Source of the DNA: Bacteroides caecigallinarum
Lineage (GTDB): Bacteria; Bacteroidota; Bacteroidia; Bacteroidales; Bacteroidaceae
DNA: 64,000 nucleotides
Direction: 5' to 3'
Assembly: GCF_021531075.1 (NCBI RefSeq)
Contig: NZ_JADYTJ010000010.1
Location: 1 to 64,000 of the forward strand
A program made the translations under genes and the position numbers. The notes beneath the pieces are model-generated. The model had not been told where the DNA came from and made no database searches. It was given only the letters and a program-made list of their open reading frames with translations. Shown piece by piece: positions 7,670 through 16,536 of this stretch (position 1 is its first letter; each line of letters starts with the position of its first letter).

Positions 7670-8593
7670 ATGAGTTTGGAATCATTTAATAGAGGATTAA
7701 AGTCAACTTTGAAGTCTGAGGATACTGAAGGTTTTTTTGAGATATATGTTACTCGTCTCAGCGGGTATGTATGGGCCTTATTTTTCAAAAAATTAGGTGT
7801 ACATCCTAATGTAGTGACTATTATATCAATTATTTTAGGAATGCTTGCCGGATACATGTTTTATTTTGATGATCTGAAACATGGAATCTTAGGTATATTT
7901 CTGCTTATATGGGCAAACTGGTATGACTGTGCCGATGGACAATTGGCTAGAATGACAGGAAAGAAGAGTCTTCTGGGACGTGTTCTTGATGGTTTTGCCG
8001 GAGATTTGTGGTTCTTCTCCATATATTTCTTCATATGTTTAAGGTTGAATGACGAATGGGGTATATATATATGGTTGCTGGCTGCATTTTCAGGATTTAT
8101 ATGTCATAGCAAGCAGTGTGCTTTGGCCGATTATTACAGAAATATTCATATGTTTTTCCAGAAAGGAAATGTAAACTCTGAATTCGACAAATCTTCCAGA
8201 CAGACAGAAAAGATGAAGTCTCTTTCATGGAAATCTGATTGGTTTGAGAAATTATATCTGTTTTTCTATATAAAGTATACTAAAAGCCAGGAAAGTATGT
8301 CGCCATCACTGCAAAAACTTTTACGTGGGGTAGAGGCTAAATGGCTTAATAAAGGAAATGATATACCTTCTGAATTTAGAGAAGAGTATAGAATGTATAG
8401 TAAGCCACTTATGAAATATACCAATATTCTGACTTTCGATACCAGGGCTTTTGTTCTTTTTGTTTCTATACTCGTAAAAGAGCCGTGGATATTTTTTGTT
8501 TTCGAAGTTACTGTTCTCAATGTCTTGTTTTTCTATATGAGATATAAGCATGAGAGTTTTTGTAAGAAAATGTGCAAAAAATATTGTTTATAA
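7670..8593 (+). CDS. CDP-alcohol phosphatidyltransferase family membrane enzyme
   Basis: A membrane enzyme of 307 residues that would transfer a phospho-alcohol between a CDP carrier and a lipid or polyol acceptor. The active-site pattern is visible at residues 86-112 (DCADGQLAR, then GRVLDGFAGD): D86-x2-D89-G-x2-A-R-x8-G-x3-D107. The last spacing is D107-x4-D112 instead of the usual x3. After about 130 residues of catalytic core there is a charged, probably cytoplasmic insert (residues 160-245) before the last membrane helices. The acceptor cannot be told from sequence; inositol-, glycerol- or other polyol-phosphate lipids are possible. The next gene encodes a nucleotidyltransferase of the CDP-making type. 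Confidence 0.85.
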   Translation: MSLESFNRGLKSTLKSEDTEGFFEIYVTRLSGYVWALFFKKLGVHPNVVTIISIILGMLAGYMFYFDDLKHGILGIFLLIWANWYDCADGQLARMTGKKSLLGRVLDGFAGDLWFFSIYFFICLRLNDEWGIYIWLLAAFSGFICHSKQCALADYYRNIHMFFQKGNVNSEFDKSSRQTEKMKSLSWKSDWFEKLYLFFYIKYTKSQESMSPSLQKLLRGVEAKWLNKGNDIPSEFREEYRMYSKPLMKYTNILTFDTRAFVLFVSILVKEPWIFFVFEVTVLNVLFFYMRYKHESFCKKMCKKYCL

Positions 8594-8603
8594 AGATAAA
8601 GGT

Positions 8604-9320
8604 ATGGATAAGAGAATAGCTTTTATTACTGCAGGAGGGCATGGTGAAAGAATGCATGAGCAGACTCCTAAGCAGTTTCTTTGTCTTAATAATGTGCCAA
8701 TAATTGTATATACTCTAAAAAAATTTGAACAAAGTGACAGTATAGACGTTATATTGGTAGTATGCCTGAGTGGATGGGTGGAGCAGTTGAAGGAGATGGC
8801 AGTCAAGTACAATATAACAAAACTGGTTGCTGTAGTCGAAGGTGGAAATAATAGTCAGGAGTCAATATCAAACGGTATAAGATACTTGTTGGATAATGGC
8901 TACGATGGTGATGATATAGTAATGGTTCATGAGTCCGTTAGACCATTTGTTACTGAAAAGATTATCTCGGATAACATTTCCACCTGTTTGGAAAAGGGTA
9001 ATGCGGTAACTGTTATACGTGGAAATGAATCTTATCTGTTTAGTGAAAATGGAATATCTTCGGACAAGCATTTTCTGAGGGAGTCAATGTATATGGTACA
9101 GACTCCACAGACTTTTAGGCTTGGAGTGATAAACAAAGCTCTAAAAGAGGCTGAAGAAAAGGGTATATTGTCACAATCACTATATATACTTATGTCGCAA
9201 CTGGATTATACCCCGTTGTATCTGGTTGAGGGTAACAGGTTTAATCTTAAATTGACCTATCCGGAGGACTTAAGGATATTTGAACTTATAATTTCTGAAA
9301 CGCAAAAATATTCATTATAA
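8604..9320 (+). CDS. IspD/TarI-like cytidylyltransferase, divergent
   Basis: A predicted CTP-dependent nucleotidyltransferase of 238 residues. The N-terminal signature is clear (FITAGGHGERM, then PKQFLCLNNVPII), as is the C-terminal LVEGNRFNLKLTYPEDL. It departs from classical IspD: the HDA(A/V)RP motif reads HESVRPF, and the acidic TDDAS-type motif before the C-terminal strand is replaced by LSQSLYIL. The MVQTPQTFRL motif is present as in TarI-type enzymes. ATG 8604 is preferred to an in-frame ATG at 8550 that lies inside the previous gene. The neighbour suggests that it makes a CDP-polyol for the CDP-alcohol transferase, but an IspD role in isoprenoid synthesis is not excluded. Confidence 0.75.
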   Translation: MDKRIAFITAGGHGERMHEQTPKQFLCLNNVPIIVYTLKKFEQSDSIDVILVVCLSGWVEQLKEMAVKYNITKLVAVVEGGNNSQESISNGIRYLLDNGYDGDDIVMVHESVRPFVTEKIISDNISTCLEKGNAVTVIRGNESYLFSENGISSDKHFLRESMYMVQTPQTFRLGVINKALKEAEEKGILSQSLYILMSQLDYTPLYLVEGNRFNLKLTYPEDLRIFELIISETQKYSL

Positions 9321-9424
9321 AGAATACTAAATTAGAAAATAGAATAATTATAGAGCATGATGACTTGATTGGAGGGAATCTTGATAGGTTTATCTGCTGT
9401 TTGATTTCATGTAGAAAAAATTGT

Positions 9425-12055
9425 ATGGTAAGAAGGATTTTTATAATAATCATGTTGTGTATTTGGGCGGTAGGTTTACGTGCTCAGATTCATGGTATTG
9501 TTATAGATTCTGAAACCGGTGAACCTATCCCATATTTGAATATATATTATGACGGTAAAGGTATTGGTACAATAACAGACATCGACGGAAAGTACTCAAT
9601 TCCATATTATGATGGTTGGAACAAACTTACATTCTCTATGGTAGGATATACGAAACAGGAAATAACCGTTTCGTCAAAGACTACGGAACTGAATGTAAGT
9701 ATGAAATCGGACCTCGTGCTTGACGAAGTTATTGTAAAACCTAAAAAAGAGAAATATTCAAGAAAGAACAATCCGGCTGTAGAACTGATAAAAAAAGTTA
9801 TCGCATCTAAGAGGAGAACTAATCTTGAAAATAATGATTATTACTTCTATAATAAGTATCAGAAAATTACTCTTGCCGTAAACGACATTACTCCTGATTC
9901 ACTTAAGGAGTCATGGCTGTTCAAGAAGTATCCGTTCTTGCGCGATCAGGTAGAACCGTGCGACGTTACAGGAAAGCTGATATTGCCGGTTTCTGTTGAT
10001 GAGACTGTATCACAGAAGATTTATAGAAAGGAACCTCGTTCTGAGAAGACCATTATACATGGAATAAACTCAAAAGGTATAAACGAATTGTTCAGTACCG
10101 GTGATATGCTTTCAACCGTATTGAAAGATGTTTTCCAGGATATAGATATTTATGAGGACCGTTTCCGGTTCTTGCAGCATTACTTTGACAGTCCTATTTC
10201 GGAGGCTGGTATAAGATTCTATAAGTTTTATATCATGGATACAATATACGTGGAAAAAGATAAATGTTTCCACCTTACGTTTGTTCCGAACAATTCACAG
10301 GACTTTGGATTTACAGGACATTTATATGTTCTGGCCGATTCTACGTTCCGTGTGAGACAGTGTGAAATGAATCTTCCACAGAAGACGGATATAAACTTTG
10401 TCGACCATATGATTATCAAGCAAAAGTTTGGCGAACTTCCTACCGGGGAATGGTCGTTGATGGAGGATGATATGTTGTGCGAGTTATCATATCTTAAGAA
10501 GGTTTTAGGCTCGTATATGGTAAGACGTACAACGAGAAATTTTGATTTCTCGTTCGAACCTTTGCCTGATAATATGTTCAAAAAGAAGGGCTCTGAAATA
10601 AAGGATGTGAATGCCATGATGCGTGATGAAGAGTATTGGAATAAATACAGGCAGGAGAAACTCACAGAATCAGAAACCAGAATGGGGGGCTTTATTGATG
10701 ACTTGGCTAAGATAAAAGGATTCAAGTATATTATTTTCGCCCTAAAAGCCTTGATTGAGAATACCGTTCAAACAGGTAAGGATAGTAAAGTTGATATAGC
10801 ACCAATCAACACAATGATAACTTCAAACTATATTGATGGTTTGAGATTGCGTGCTTCTGCTATGACTACTGCCAATCTGCATCCTAATATATACTTGAAA
10901 GGATACTATGCATACGGATTTAAAGATAAGAAATCAAAATATATGGGAGAGCTTGAATATTCTTTTGATAAAAAGGAATACTTGCCAAGTGAGTTCCCGA
11001 AACATTCGATGACTTTTACATATCAGTATGATAATATGCTTCCTTCGGACAAATTTATTGATACTGATAAAGATAATGTGTTTACAGCATTGAAAGTTTG
11101 TCAGGTGGATCAGTATAACTATGAACGTAAAGCTATAATAAAATATGAACGCGAACGTGAATTTGGCTTTAAAACCACTGCAATATTGAAGCATGCCAAC
11201 TATGAGCCTTGCGGTGAGTTGTTCTACAGAACAATGGCAGGCGAGAGTGCATTGCAGAGTGCTATTGCCAATGGCTCTTTGTCTGGTAACAAGTGGGTAA
11301 AATCACCTTATAATACTCATGACATAACAGTGACAGAAGCTTCATTGGCTTTGCGTTATGCTCCTGGCGAAACATTTGTAAATACAAGACAGCGAAGAAT
11401 CCCTGTCAACCTTGATGCTCCGGAATTTACATTGCAGCACACTGTAGGATTGAAAGGTGTGCTAGGTAGTGACTATACATACAATATGACCGAGGCCAGC
11501 GCATATAAACGTTTCTGGATGAGCTCATGGGGTAATATTGATATATACCTGAAAGGCGGTATACAGTGGAATAAGGTTCCGTTCCCATTATTGATAATGC
11601 CGGCGGCAAACCTCTCGTATATTATCCAGGATGAAACGTTCAACCTGATAAATAATATGGAGTTCCTGAATGACCGATATGCGTCGCTTGATTTTTCATG
11701 GAATATGCAAGGCAAACTTTTCAACCGTATACCATTGATAAATAAGTTGAAATGGCGTGAGTTTATCGGTGTCAAGTGCTTGTGGGGAACACTTACAGAC
11801 AAGAATAATCCTTTCCTTGAACAGAACAGGAATGATGACATGCTTATGATGTTCCCTGGACATTATGATAGAACCGGAAAGTATAATTATTCCAGCTACG
11901 TCATGGACCCTAAAGTCCCTTATGTGGAAATAACAGCCGGAATTCATAATATATTTAAACTCCTGCACGTAGAGTATGTAAGACGTCTTAATTATAATCA
12001 TCTTCCTACTGCCAATAAATGGGGTATACGATTGATGATACGTACGGTGTTCTAA
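9425..12055 (+). CDS. DUF5686 family outer-membrane protein with carboxypeptidase-regulatory domain
   Basis: An 876-residue exported protein. A signal peptide (MVRRIFIIIM, then AVGLRAQ) is followed by a CarboxypepD_reg-like beta-sandwich (residues about 20-105: HGIVIDSETGEPIPYLNIYY to VLDEVIVKPK) and a long domain typical of DUF5686, ending in a beta-rich region with terminal aromatic residue (MIRTVF), as in outer-membrane barrels. The family is widespread in Bacteroidetes and of unknown function. A longer frame opening at TTG 9365 is rejected because it buries the signal peptide. The 100 bp between this gene and the previous one contain no clear promoter match. Confidence 0.85.
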   Translation: MVRRIFIIIMLCIWAVGLRAQIHGIVIDSETGEPIPYLNIYYDGKGIGTITDIDGKYSIPYYDGWNKLTFSMVGYTKQEITVSSKTTELNVSMKSDLVLDEVIVKPKKEKYSRKNNPAVELIKKVIASKRRTNLENNDYYFYNKYQKITLAVNDITPDSLKESWLFKKYPFLRDQVEPCDVTGKLILPVSVDETVSQKIYRKEPRSEKTIIHGINSKGINELFSTGDMLSTVLKDVFQDIDIYEDRFRFLQHYFDSPISEAGIRFYKFYIMDTIYVEKDKCFHLTFVPNNSQDFGFTGHLYVLADSTFRVRQCEMNLPQKTDINFVDHMIIKQKFGELPTGEWSLMEDDMLCELSYLKKVLGSYMVRRTTRNFDFSFEPLPDNMFKKKGSEIKDVNAMMRDEEYWNKYRQEKLTESETRMGGFIDDLAKIKGFKYIIFALKALIENTVQTGKDSKVDIAPINTMITSNYIDGLRLRASAMTTANLHPNIYLKGYYAYGFKDKKSKYMGELEYSFDKKEYLPSEFPKHSMTFTYQYDNMLPSDKFIDTDKDNVFTALKVCQVDQYNYERKAIIKYEREREFGFKTTAILKHANYEPCGELFYRTMAGESALQSAIANGSLSGNKWVKSPYNTHDITVTEASLALRYAPGETFVNTRQRRIPVNLDAPEFTLQHTVGLKGVLGSDYTYNMTEASAYKRFWMSSWGNIDIYLKGGIQWNKVPFPLLIMPAANLSYIIQDETFNLINNMEFLNDRYASLDFSWNMQGKLFNRIPLINKLKWREFIGVKCLWGTLTDKNNPFLEQNRNDDMLMMFPGHYDRTGKYNYSSYVMDPKVPYVEITAGIHNIFKLLHVEYVRRLNYNHLPTANKWGIRLMIRTVF

Positions 12056-12098
12056 AGTAATTTTCTGCCATATTTACTTATTCTTCCCAAAGATTTTG

Positions 12099-12106
12099 TA
12101 AATTTG
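12099..12106 (+). promoter_or_regulatory. -7 promoter element for the sigma-54 activator gene
   Basis: TAAATTTG fits TAnnTTTG. Transcription would begin around 12113, twelve bases before ATG 12125. The element contains the TTG at 12104 that could otherwise be taken as a start codon, which argues for the later ATG. Confidence 0.5.
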
Positions 12107-12124
12107 GCAGACAATTTTTATTAT

Positions 12125-13450
12125 ATGGTAAAGTCGGATATTCAAAATATAAAGTTACGCTTTGGTATTATAGGTAATACTGAAGGACTTAACAGAGCGA
12201 TTGATATAGCAATGCAGGTGGCTCCTACGGATTTGTCTGTACTGGTAACCGGCGAGAGTGGAGTTGGTAAGGAAAGTTTTCCGCAGATAATTCACCAGTT
12301 CAGCCGAAGGAAACACGGACCCTATATTGCCGTCAACTGTGGTGCAATTCCGGAGGGTACAATAGATTCGGAACTGTTTGGACATGAGAAAGGCGCTTTT
12401 ACCGGAGCTATAAGCGACAGGAACGGTTATTTTGCTGAAGCAAACGGAGGTACAATTTTTCTTGACGAAGTTGGTGAATTGCCTTTGTCTACACAGGCAA
12501 GGCTTTTGCGTGTGCTCGAATCTGGAGAATACATAAAAGTAGGTTCGTCTAAGGTTCAGAAAACAGATGTAAGAATAGTTGCTGCTACAAACGTGAACTT
12601 TGCAGATGCTATAGCAGAAGGGCGTTTTCGTGAGGATTTGTATTACCGATTGAATACCGTTCCCATCAAAGTTCCTCCTTTGAGGGAGAGACCTGACGAT
12701 ATAGCACTGTTGTTCAGAAAGTTTGCGGCAGATTTTGCGGAGAAATATCGTATGCCTTCAATACAGCTTAATGAGCAGGCTAGACGTATGCTCGTGGAAT
12801 ATCCGTGGCCGGGAAACATACGTCAGTTGAAAAACATTACTGAACAGATTTCCATTATTGAGACTAACAGAGAAATTACTCCGGAGATTCTATCAACATA
12901 TTTGCCTGATATTGCCAACAGTTCAAGATTGCCGGCTTTTGTGGGTGGTAAGGGAAGTCATTCGGGCGGTAAGAGTTTTGAAAGCGAACGAGAGATTCTG
13001 TATCAGGTGCTTTTTGATATGCGACGCGATGTTACAGAACTGAAAAAGCTGGTTCACGAAATAATGACAGAACGCGAGGCCGGACATCATGTTACTCATC
13101 CTGTAGACAGTAGTTCTCACTTTCTTCAGACTCCTACACTGGACGTTATAAGCGACGTGCCTATGGTGGTTCCTCCAGTTAAGCAATATCCGCAAGTAAG
13201 CCAGATACAGCCGGTAAATAAAGTCTCTTCAATTACTCCGGTTTCTTCTGTAACATCTAAACATTCGGATTCCGATTATCAGGATACTGAAGTGTATGTA
13301 GAAGAAAATCTTTCGCTTGATGATGTGGAGAAAGAGATGATAAAAAAAGCATTGGAACGTCATAATGGCAAGCGAAAAAATGCTGCCAACGATTTGAAAA
13401 TTTCTGAAAGAACATTATATAGAAAAATTAAAGAATATGGACTTGAATAA
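12125..13450 (+). CDS. Sigma-54-dependent transcriptional activator (AAA+ / Fis)
   Basis: A 441-residue activator of RNA polymerase-sigma54. There is no N-terminal receiver: the AAA+ domain begins almost at once. Walker A is GESGVGKES, the sigma-54 contact loop is GAFTGA within ELFGHEKGAFTGA, Walker B is GGTIFLDEVGEL, and the arginine-finger region is FREDLYYRLN. A linker of about 120 residues rich in S, T and P leads to a C-terminal Fis-type helix-turn-helix (NGKRKNAANDLKISERTLYR). Lack of a sensor domain suggests constitutive activity or control through another protein. The 3' end overlaps lptE by 14 bases, so it is in an operon with outer-membrane and secretion genes. Confidence 0.93.
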   Translation: MVKSDIQNIKLRFGIIGNTEGLNRAIDIAMQVAPTDLSVLVTGESGVGKESFPQIIHQFSRRKHGPYIAVNCGAIPEGTIDSELFGHEKGAFTGAISDRNGYFAEANGGTIFLDEVGELPLSTQARLLRVLESGEYIKVGSSKVQKTDVRIVAATNVNFADAIAEGRFREDLYYRLNTVPIKVPPLRERPDDIALLFRKFAADFAEKYRMPSIQLNEQARRMLVEYPWPGNIRQLKNITEQISIIETNREITPEILSTYLPDIANSSRLPAFVGGKGSHSGGKSFESEREILYQVLFDMRRDVTELKKLVHEIMTEREAGHHVTHPVDSSSHFLQTPTLDVISDVPMVVPPVKQYPQVSQIQPVNKVSSITPVSSVTSKHSDSDYQDTEVYVEENLSLDDVEKEMIKKALERHNGKRKNAANDLKISERTLYRKIKEYGLE

Positions 13451-13967
13451 AATAAGCAGACTCAGAATCGTATTTATGTTAAGCCTGTCGCTTTGTTTTC
13501 TTGCGGCTTGTACCATCTCATATAAGTTTAACGGATCTTCCATCAACTACGATAAAGTAAAGACTATTTCGTTCGAGAACTTCCCGAACCGCTCGGCAGC
13601 ATTCGTATGGGGACCTATGGAGTCAATGTTCAATACAGAACTTCAGGACAGATATATGCAGCAGACCAGACTTAAGCAGGTTAGACAGAATGGTGACTTG
13701 CAGTTGTCTGGTGAAATAACCAACTATGATGCATATAACAAAGGTGTCGGCTCGGATGGTTATTCTACTATGGCCGAACTTAAGATGACGGTGAACGTAC
13801 GTTTTGTGAACAATACAAACCATGCAGAGGACTTCGAACAGCAGTTCTCGGCAAGTCGTGAATATAATTCAACCCAACAGTTGTCTGCTGTACAGGAGGA
13901 ACTTGTTAATCAGATGATTGATGAAATAGTGGAGCAGATTTTCAATGCTACTGTTGCTAATTGGTAA
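13437..13967 (+). CDS. lptE: LptE-like LPS assembly lipoprotein
   Basis: A 176-residue lipoprotein. The signal sequence ends in a lipobox (CFLAACTIS). The mature part begins YKFNGSSINYDKVKTISFENFPNRS, the pattern of Bacteroidetes LptE, which plugs the LptD barrel during lipopolysaccharide insertion in the outer membrane. No LptD gene is in the window. It overlaps the end of the sigma-54 activator gene and is followed 12 bases later by a TPR-protein gene, an order seen in many Bacteroidetes. Confidence 0.85.
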   Translation: MDLNKISRLRIVFMLSLSLCFLAACTISYKFNGSSINYDKVKTISFENFPNRSAAFVWGPMESMFNTELQDRYMQQTRLKQVRQNGDLQLSGEITNYDAYNKGVGSDGYSTMAELKMTVNVRFVNNTNHAEDFEQQFSASREYNSTQQLSAVQEELVNQMIDEIVEQIFNATVANW

Positions 13968-13979
13968 GGAGAAGTTAAT

Positions 13980-14798
13980 ATGTTAATGCAGCGACTGAAT
14001 GATTTGATAAACAACCCGGAACTTATGGGGGATGAGACTCTTGAGGAGTTGAAATCTCTCATATCAAGATATCCTTATTTCCAGACTGCATGGCTTTTAT
14101 ATCTTAAAAACCTTTATCTTCTGAAAAGTCCGTCTTTCAAGGAAGAATTAAGACGTGGGGCTTTGTATGTAGCCGATTTGAGCGTTTTGTTCTATTTCAT
14201 TGAAGGTGAGAAATATTCCTTAGATTGTATTAAAGGTGATTCGTCCGAAGCGGTTCAAACCAACGACAGGACTCTTGATATCATAAACCGTTTCCTTTCT
14301 GAAATACCAAATGACAAGGGGTTCAACCCTGACTTGTCTATTCAACCGGAAACCGTACCTGATTACTCATCATTGTTGCTTTTAAATTCCTCGGATGAGA
14401 AAAACAATGATGATAGTATTTCATCGTCTCCTCTTAGGGGGCAAGAACTGATTGACAGTTTTATTGAAAAATCGGAGTCAGGGCAATTCTTAAATGAAAA
14501 GAACGGCAAGTTTGAAGATACAGAAAAAGTGGATGAAATAGGTGATGATGCCGATTTTTACGCAGCTGATACTGAAGATGAGGAAACTTCCATTCAGGCA
14601 GATAATAAGACACTGGATGGAGGTGAGGACGAATATCTTACTGAAACATTGGCAAAAATATATGTTAAACAGCAAAGATATGATAAAGCATTGGAAATTA
14701 TTAAAAAATTAAATTTGAAATATCCAAAAAAAAATATTTACTTTGCAGACCAAATAAGATATTTGGAAAGATTGATTATTAACGCTAAATCAAAATAA
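13980..14798 (+). CDS. Tetratricopeptide-repeat-like protein
   Basis: A soluble protein of 272 residues. The N-terminal 90 residues are helical (LEELKSLISRYPYFQTAWLL), the middle is acidic and low in complexity (residues about 130-205), and the C-terminus has one clear TPR-like helical hairpin (ETLAKIYVKQQRYDKALEII). No enzymatic motif is seen. A rare clear Shine-Dalgarno AGGAG sits at 13967-13971, 8 bases before ATG 13980. The position between lptE and secG suggests an envelope or secretion support role, which is inference only. Confidence 0.7.
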   Translation: MLMQRLNDLINNPELMGDETLEELKSLISRYPYFQTAWLLYLKNLYLLKSPSFKEELRRGALYVADLSVLFYFIEGEKYSLDCIKGDSSEAVQTNDRTLDIINRFLSEIPNDKGFNPDLSIQPETVPDYSSLLLLNSSDEKNNDDSISSSPLRGQELIDSFIEKSESGQFLNEKNGKFEDTEKVDEIGDDADFYAADTEDEETSIQADNKTLDGGEDEYLTETLAKIYVKQQRYDKALEIIKKLNLKYPKKNIYFADQIRYLERLIINAKSK

Positions 14799-14804
14799 AA
14801 GAAA

Positions 14805-15167
14805 ATGTATTTATTATTTATTGTATTGATTGTGCTTGCAGCATTGTTACTATGCTTTGTTGTAATGATTCAAAATTCTAAGGGTGGAGGCTTGGCTTCC
14901 AGTTTCGCATCTTCAAACCAGATTATGGGTGTGCGTAAAACAACAGATTTCATTGAAAAACTTACTTGGGGACTTGCTGCCTTCATGGTAGTAGTAAGTA
15001 TTGCAGCTGCATATGTTATTCCTCAGTCTGCTGAAAGCTCTTCAGTAATCATGAAACAGGCTGTAGAAGAACAGAGTACTAACCCATTGAATGCACCTGC
15101 CGGTTTTGCTGCTCCTCAGACTGATGCTGCGGCTGCTACTCCTGCAACAGGTGATTCTGCGAAATAA
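14805..15167 (+). CDS. secG: Preprotein translocase subunit SecG
   Basis: A 120-residue inner-membrane protein with two transmembrane helices: residues 1-22 and about 55-72, separated by the conserved cytoplasmic loop NSKGGGLASSFASSNQIMG. This matches SecG, the non-essential SecYEG subunit that speeds translocation. A C-terminal tail rich in Ala, Pro and Thr (residues 90-120) is a common low-complexity extension in Bacteroidetes SecG. It lies 6 bases after the TPR gene and a hairpin follows it. Confidence 0.95.
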   Translation: MYLLFIVLIVLAALLLCFVVMIQNSKGGGLASSFASSNQIMGVRKTTDFIEKLTWGLAAFMVVVSIAAAYVIPQSAESSSVIMKQAVEEQSTNPLNAPAGFAAPQTDAAAATPATGDSAK

Positions 15168-15198
15168 TATTTTCAGAGTACAAGCTTTTTAAAATTAT

Positions 15199-15240
15199 AA
15201 TGTCATTCATAAACTTATGTGGTTTGTGGGTGACATTTTT
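15199..15240 (+). terminator. Terminator after secG
   Basis: AATGTCA (15199-15205) pairs with TGACATT (15231-15237) and is followed by TTT. The loop is 25 bases long and may have inner pairing. The stem is short, but the T-run and position right after secG support termination. Confidence 0.55.
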
Positions 15241-15264
15241 TATTTGTCGGGTAAAATATAATAT

Positions 15265-16446
15265 ATGGAAACACGTAATGATGCTTCGCGCAATGTTGCC
15301 ATAGATGCCTTGCGCGGTTTTGCAGTAATGGGGATAATGTTGCTGCATAACATTGAACATTTCAATTTCTATTCGTTTCCTGAAGCTTCCGGGGAAACAA
15401 TAAAGGCACTCGATACGAGTTTGTGGGACATGATGTTCTTCGCTTTTTCAGGAAAGACATATGCAATTTTTGCATTGTTGTTTGGATTTACATTCTATCT
15501 TCAGAGCCGAAGTTCAGAAAAAAGGGGAGAGGATTTTAAAAATAGGTATATGTGGCGCCTTCTGCTGCTACTTGGATTTGGATTCATAAATGCCGCTTTC
15601 TTTCCTGGAGAGATTCTTGTGCTTTATGCCATTGTAGGTTTTGTGCTTGTTCCTGTCAGACATTGGAGTAACAAGGCTCTTTTTGCTATGGCATTGTTCC
15701 TAATGATCCAGCCTGTAGAATGGATAAAAGTTATATACTCAGCTTTCAATCCTATGGAAAATCCTAAGCAGATGATTTTCTCGCTTGGGGATGTTTATCC
15801 CCAGCTTGGTGGAACGTCGTTTTGGGAAATGGTTAAGGTAAACCTCGTCACCGGACAGTTGGCCAGCCTTAACTGGGCATGGTGTTATGGACGTGTGTTT
15901 CAGACTGCTTCATTGTTTATTATTGGACTCCTGTTGGGACGATTGGGATATTTCGATGCCTCATCGGAAGAAAAGCTTGTTAAATCACGTACCTTTTGGA
16001 TAAAGGTATTGTGCCTGTCATTACCTGCAACTCTGTTGATGTTCTATTTTAAAGAATTTGTCTATACTCAGATAGAGATTGAGTTTATGCTTTCTACACT
16101 GAGGACAATACTTAATTCGTGGTATAATCTGTTTTTCATGCTGTGCATAGTAGCTTCGTTTCTTTTGCTATATTGGACTTGTGATGGAAAGGTGCAGAAA
16201 CTTCTTGCTCCATATGGAAGAATGAGTCTTACAGACTATATCTCTCAGTCAGTAGTAGGCAGTTTCCTTTATTTTGGTTATGGACTGGAATTGCATAAAG
16301 TGTGCGGAACAACATGCAGTCTGCTTGTAGGTATTGTATTTCTGATTCTACAGGTTCTGTTTGCTCACTGGTGGTTCAGAAATTTCAAGCGTGGACCTCT
16401 GGAAACTGTATGGCACAGGCTTACATGGATAGGTAGGAGAAAGTAG
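15265..16446 (+). CDS. DUF418 domain membrane protein
   Basis: An integral membrane protein of 393 residues with about ten hydrophobic helices. The N-terminal signature NVAIDALRGFAVMGIMLLHN and the C-terminal block GRMSLTDYISQSVVGS with HWWFRNFKRGPLETVWH define the DUF418/YeiB family, which is related to acyltransferase-3-like membrane proteins but has no established function. The gene stands alone, facing the convergent glnS, with a shared hairpin between them. Confidence 0.9.
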   Translation: METRNDASRNVAIDALRGFAVMGIMLLHNIEHFNFYSFPEASGETIKALDTSLWDMMFFAFSGKTYAIFALLFGFTFYLQSRSSEKRGEDFKNRYMWRLLLLLGFGFINAAFFPGEILVLYAIVGFVLVPVRHWSNKALFAMALFLMIQPVEWIKVIYSAFNPMENPKQMIFSLGDVYPQLGGTSFWEMVKVNLVTGQLASLNWAWCYGRVFQTASLFIIGLLLGRLGYFDASSEEKLVKSRTFWIKVLCLSLPATLLMFYFKEFVYTQIEIEFMLSTLRTILNSWYNLFFMLCIVASFLLLYWTCDGKVQKLLAPYGRMSLTDYISQSVVGSFLYFGYGLELHKVCGTTCSLLVGIVFLILQVLFAHWWFRNFKRGPLETVWHRLTWIGRRK

Positions 16447-16471
16447 GATATTGCAGCTTGCATAAAATAAA

Positions 16472-16520
16472 AAAGAGTAATATCATTTACCGTTGGGGTT
16501 AGTGATATTACTCTTTAATT
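16472..16520. terminator. Bidirectional terminator between DUF418 gene and glnS
   Basis: AAAGAGTAATATCA (16472-16485) and TGATATTACTCTTT (16503-16516) form a perfect 14-bp stem. It is preceded by an A-run and followed by TAATTTTATTT, so it can act on both convergent transcripts. Confidence 0.8.
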
Positions 16521-16536
16521 TTATTTCAACTGACGA

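Noticed and set aside
9365-9424. TTG start for the DUF5686 protein
   Set aside because: It would put 20 residues before a clear signal peptide that begins at ATG 9425.
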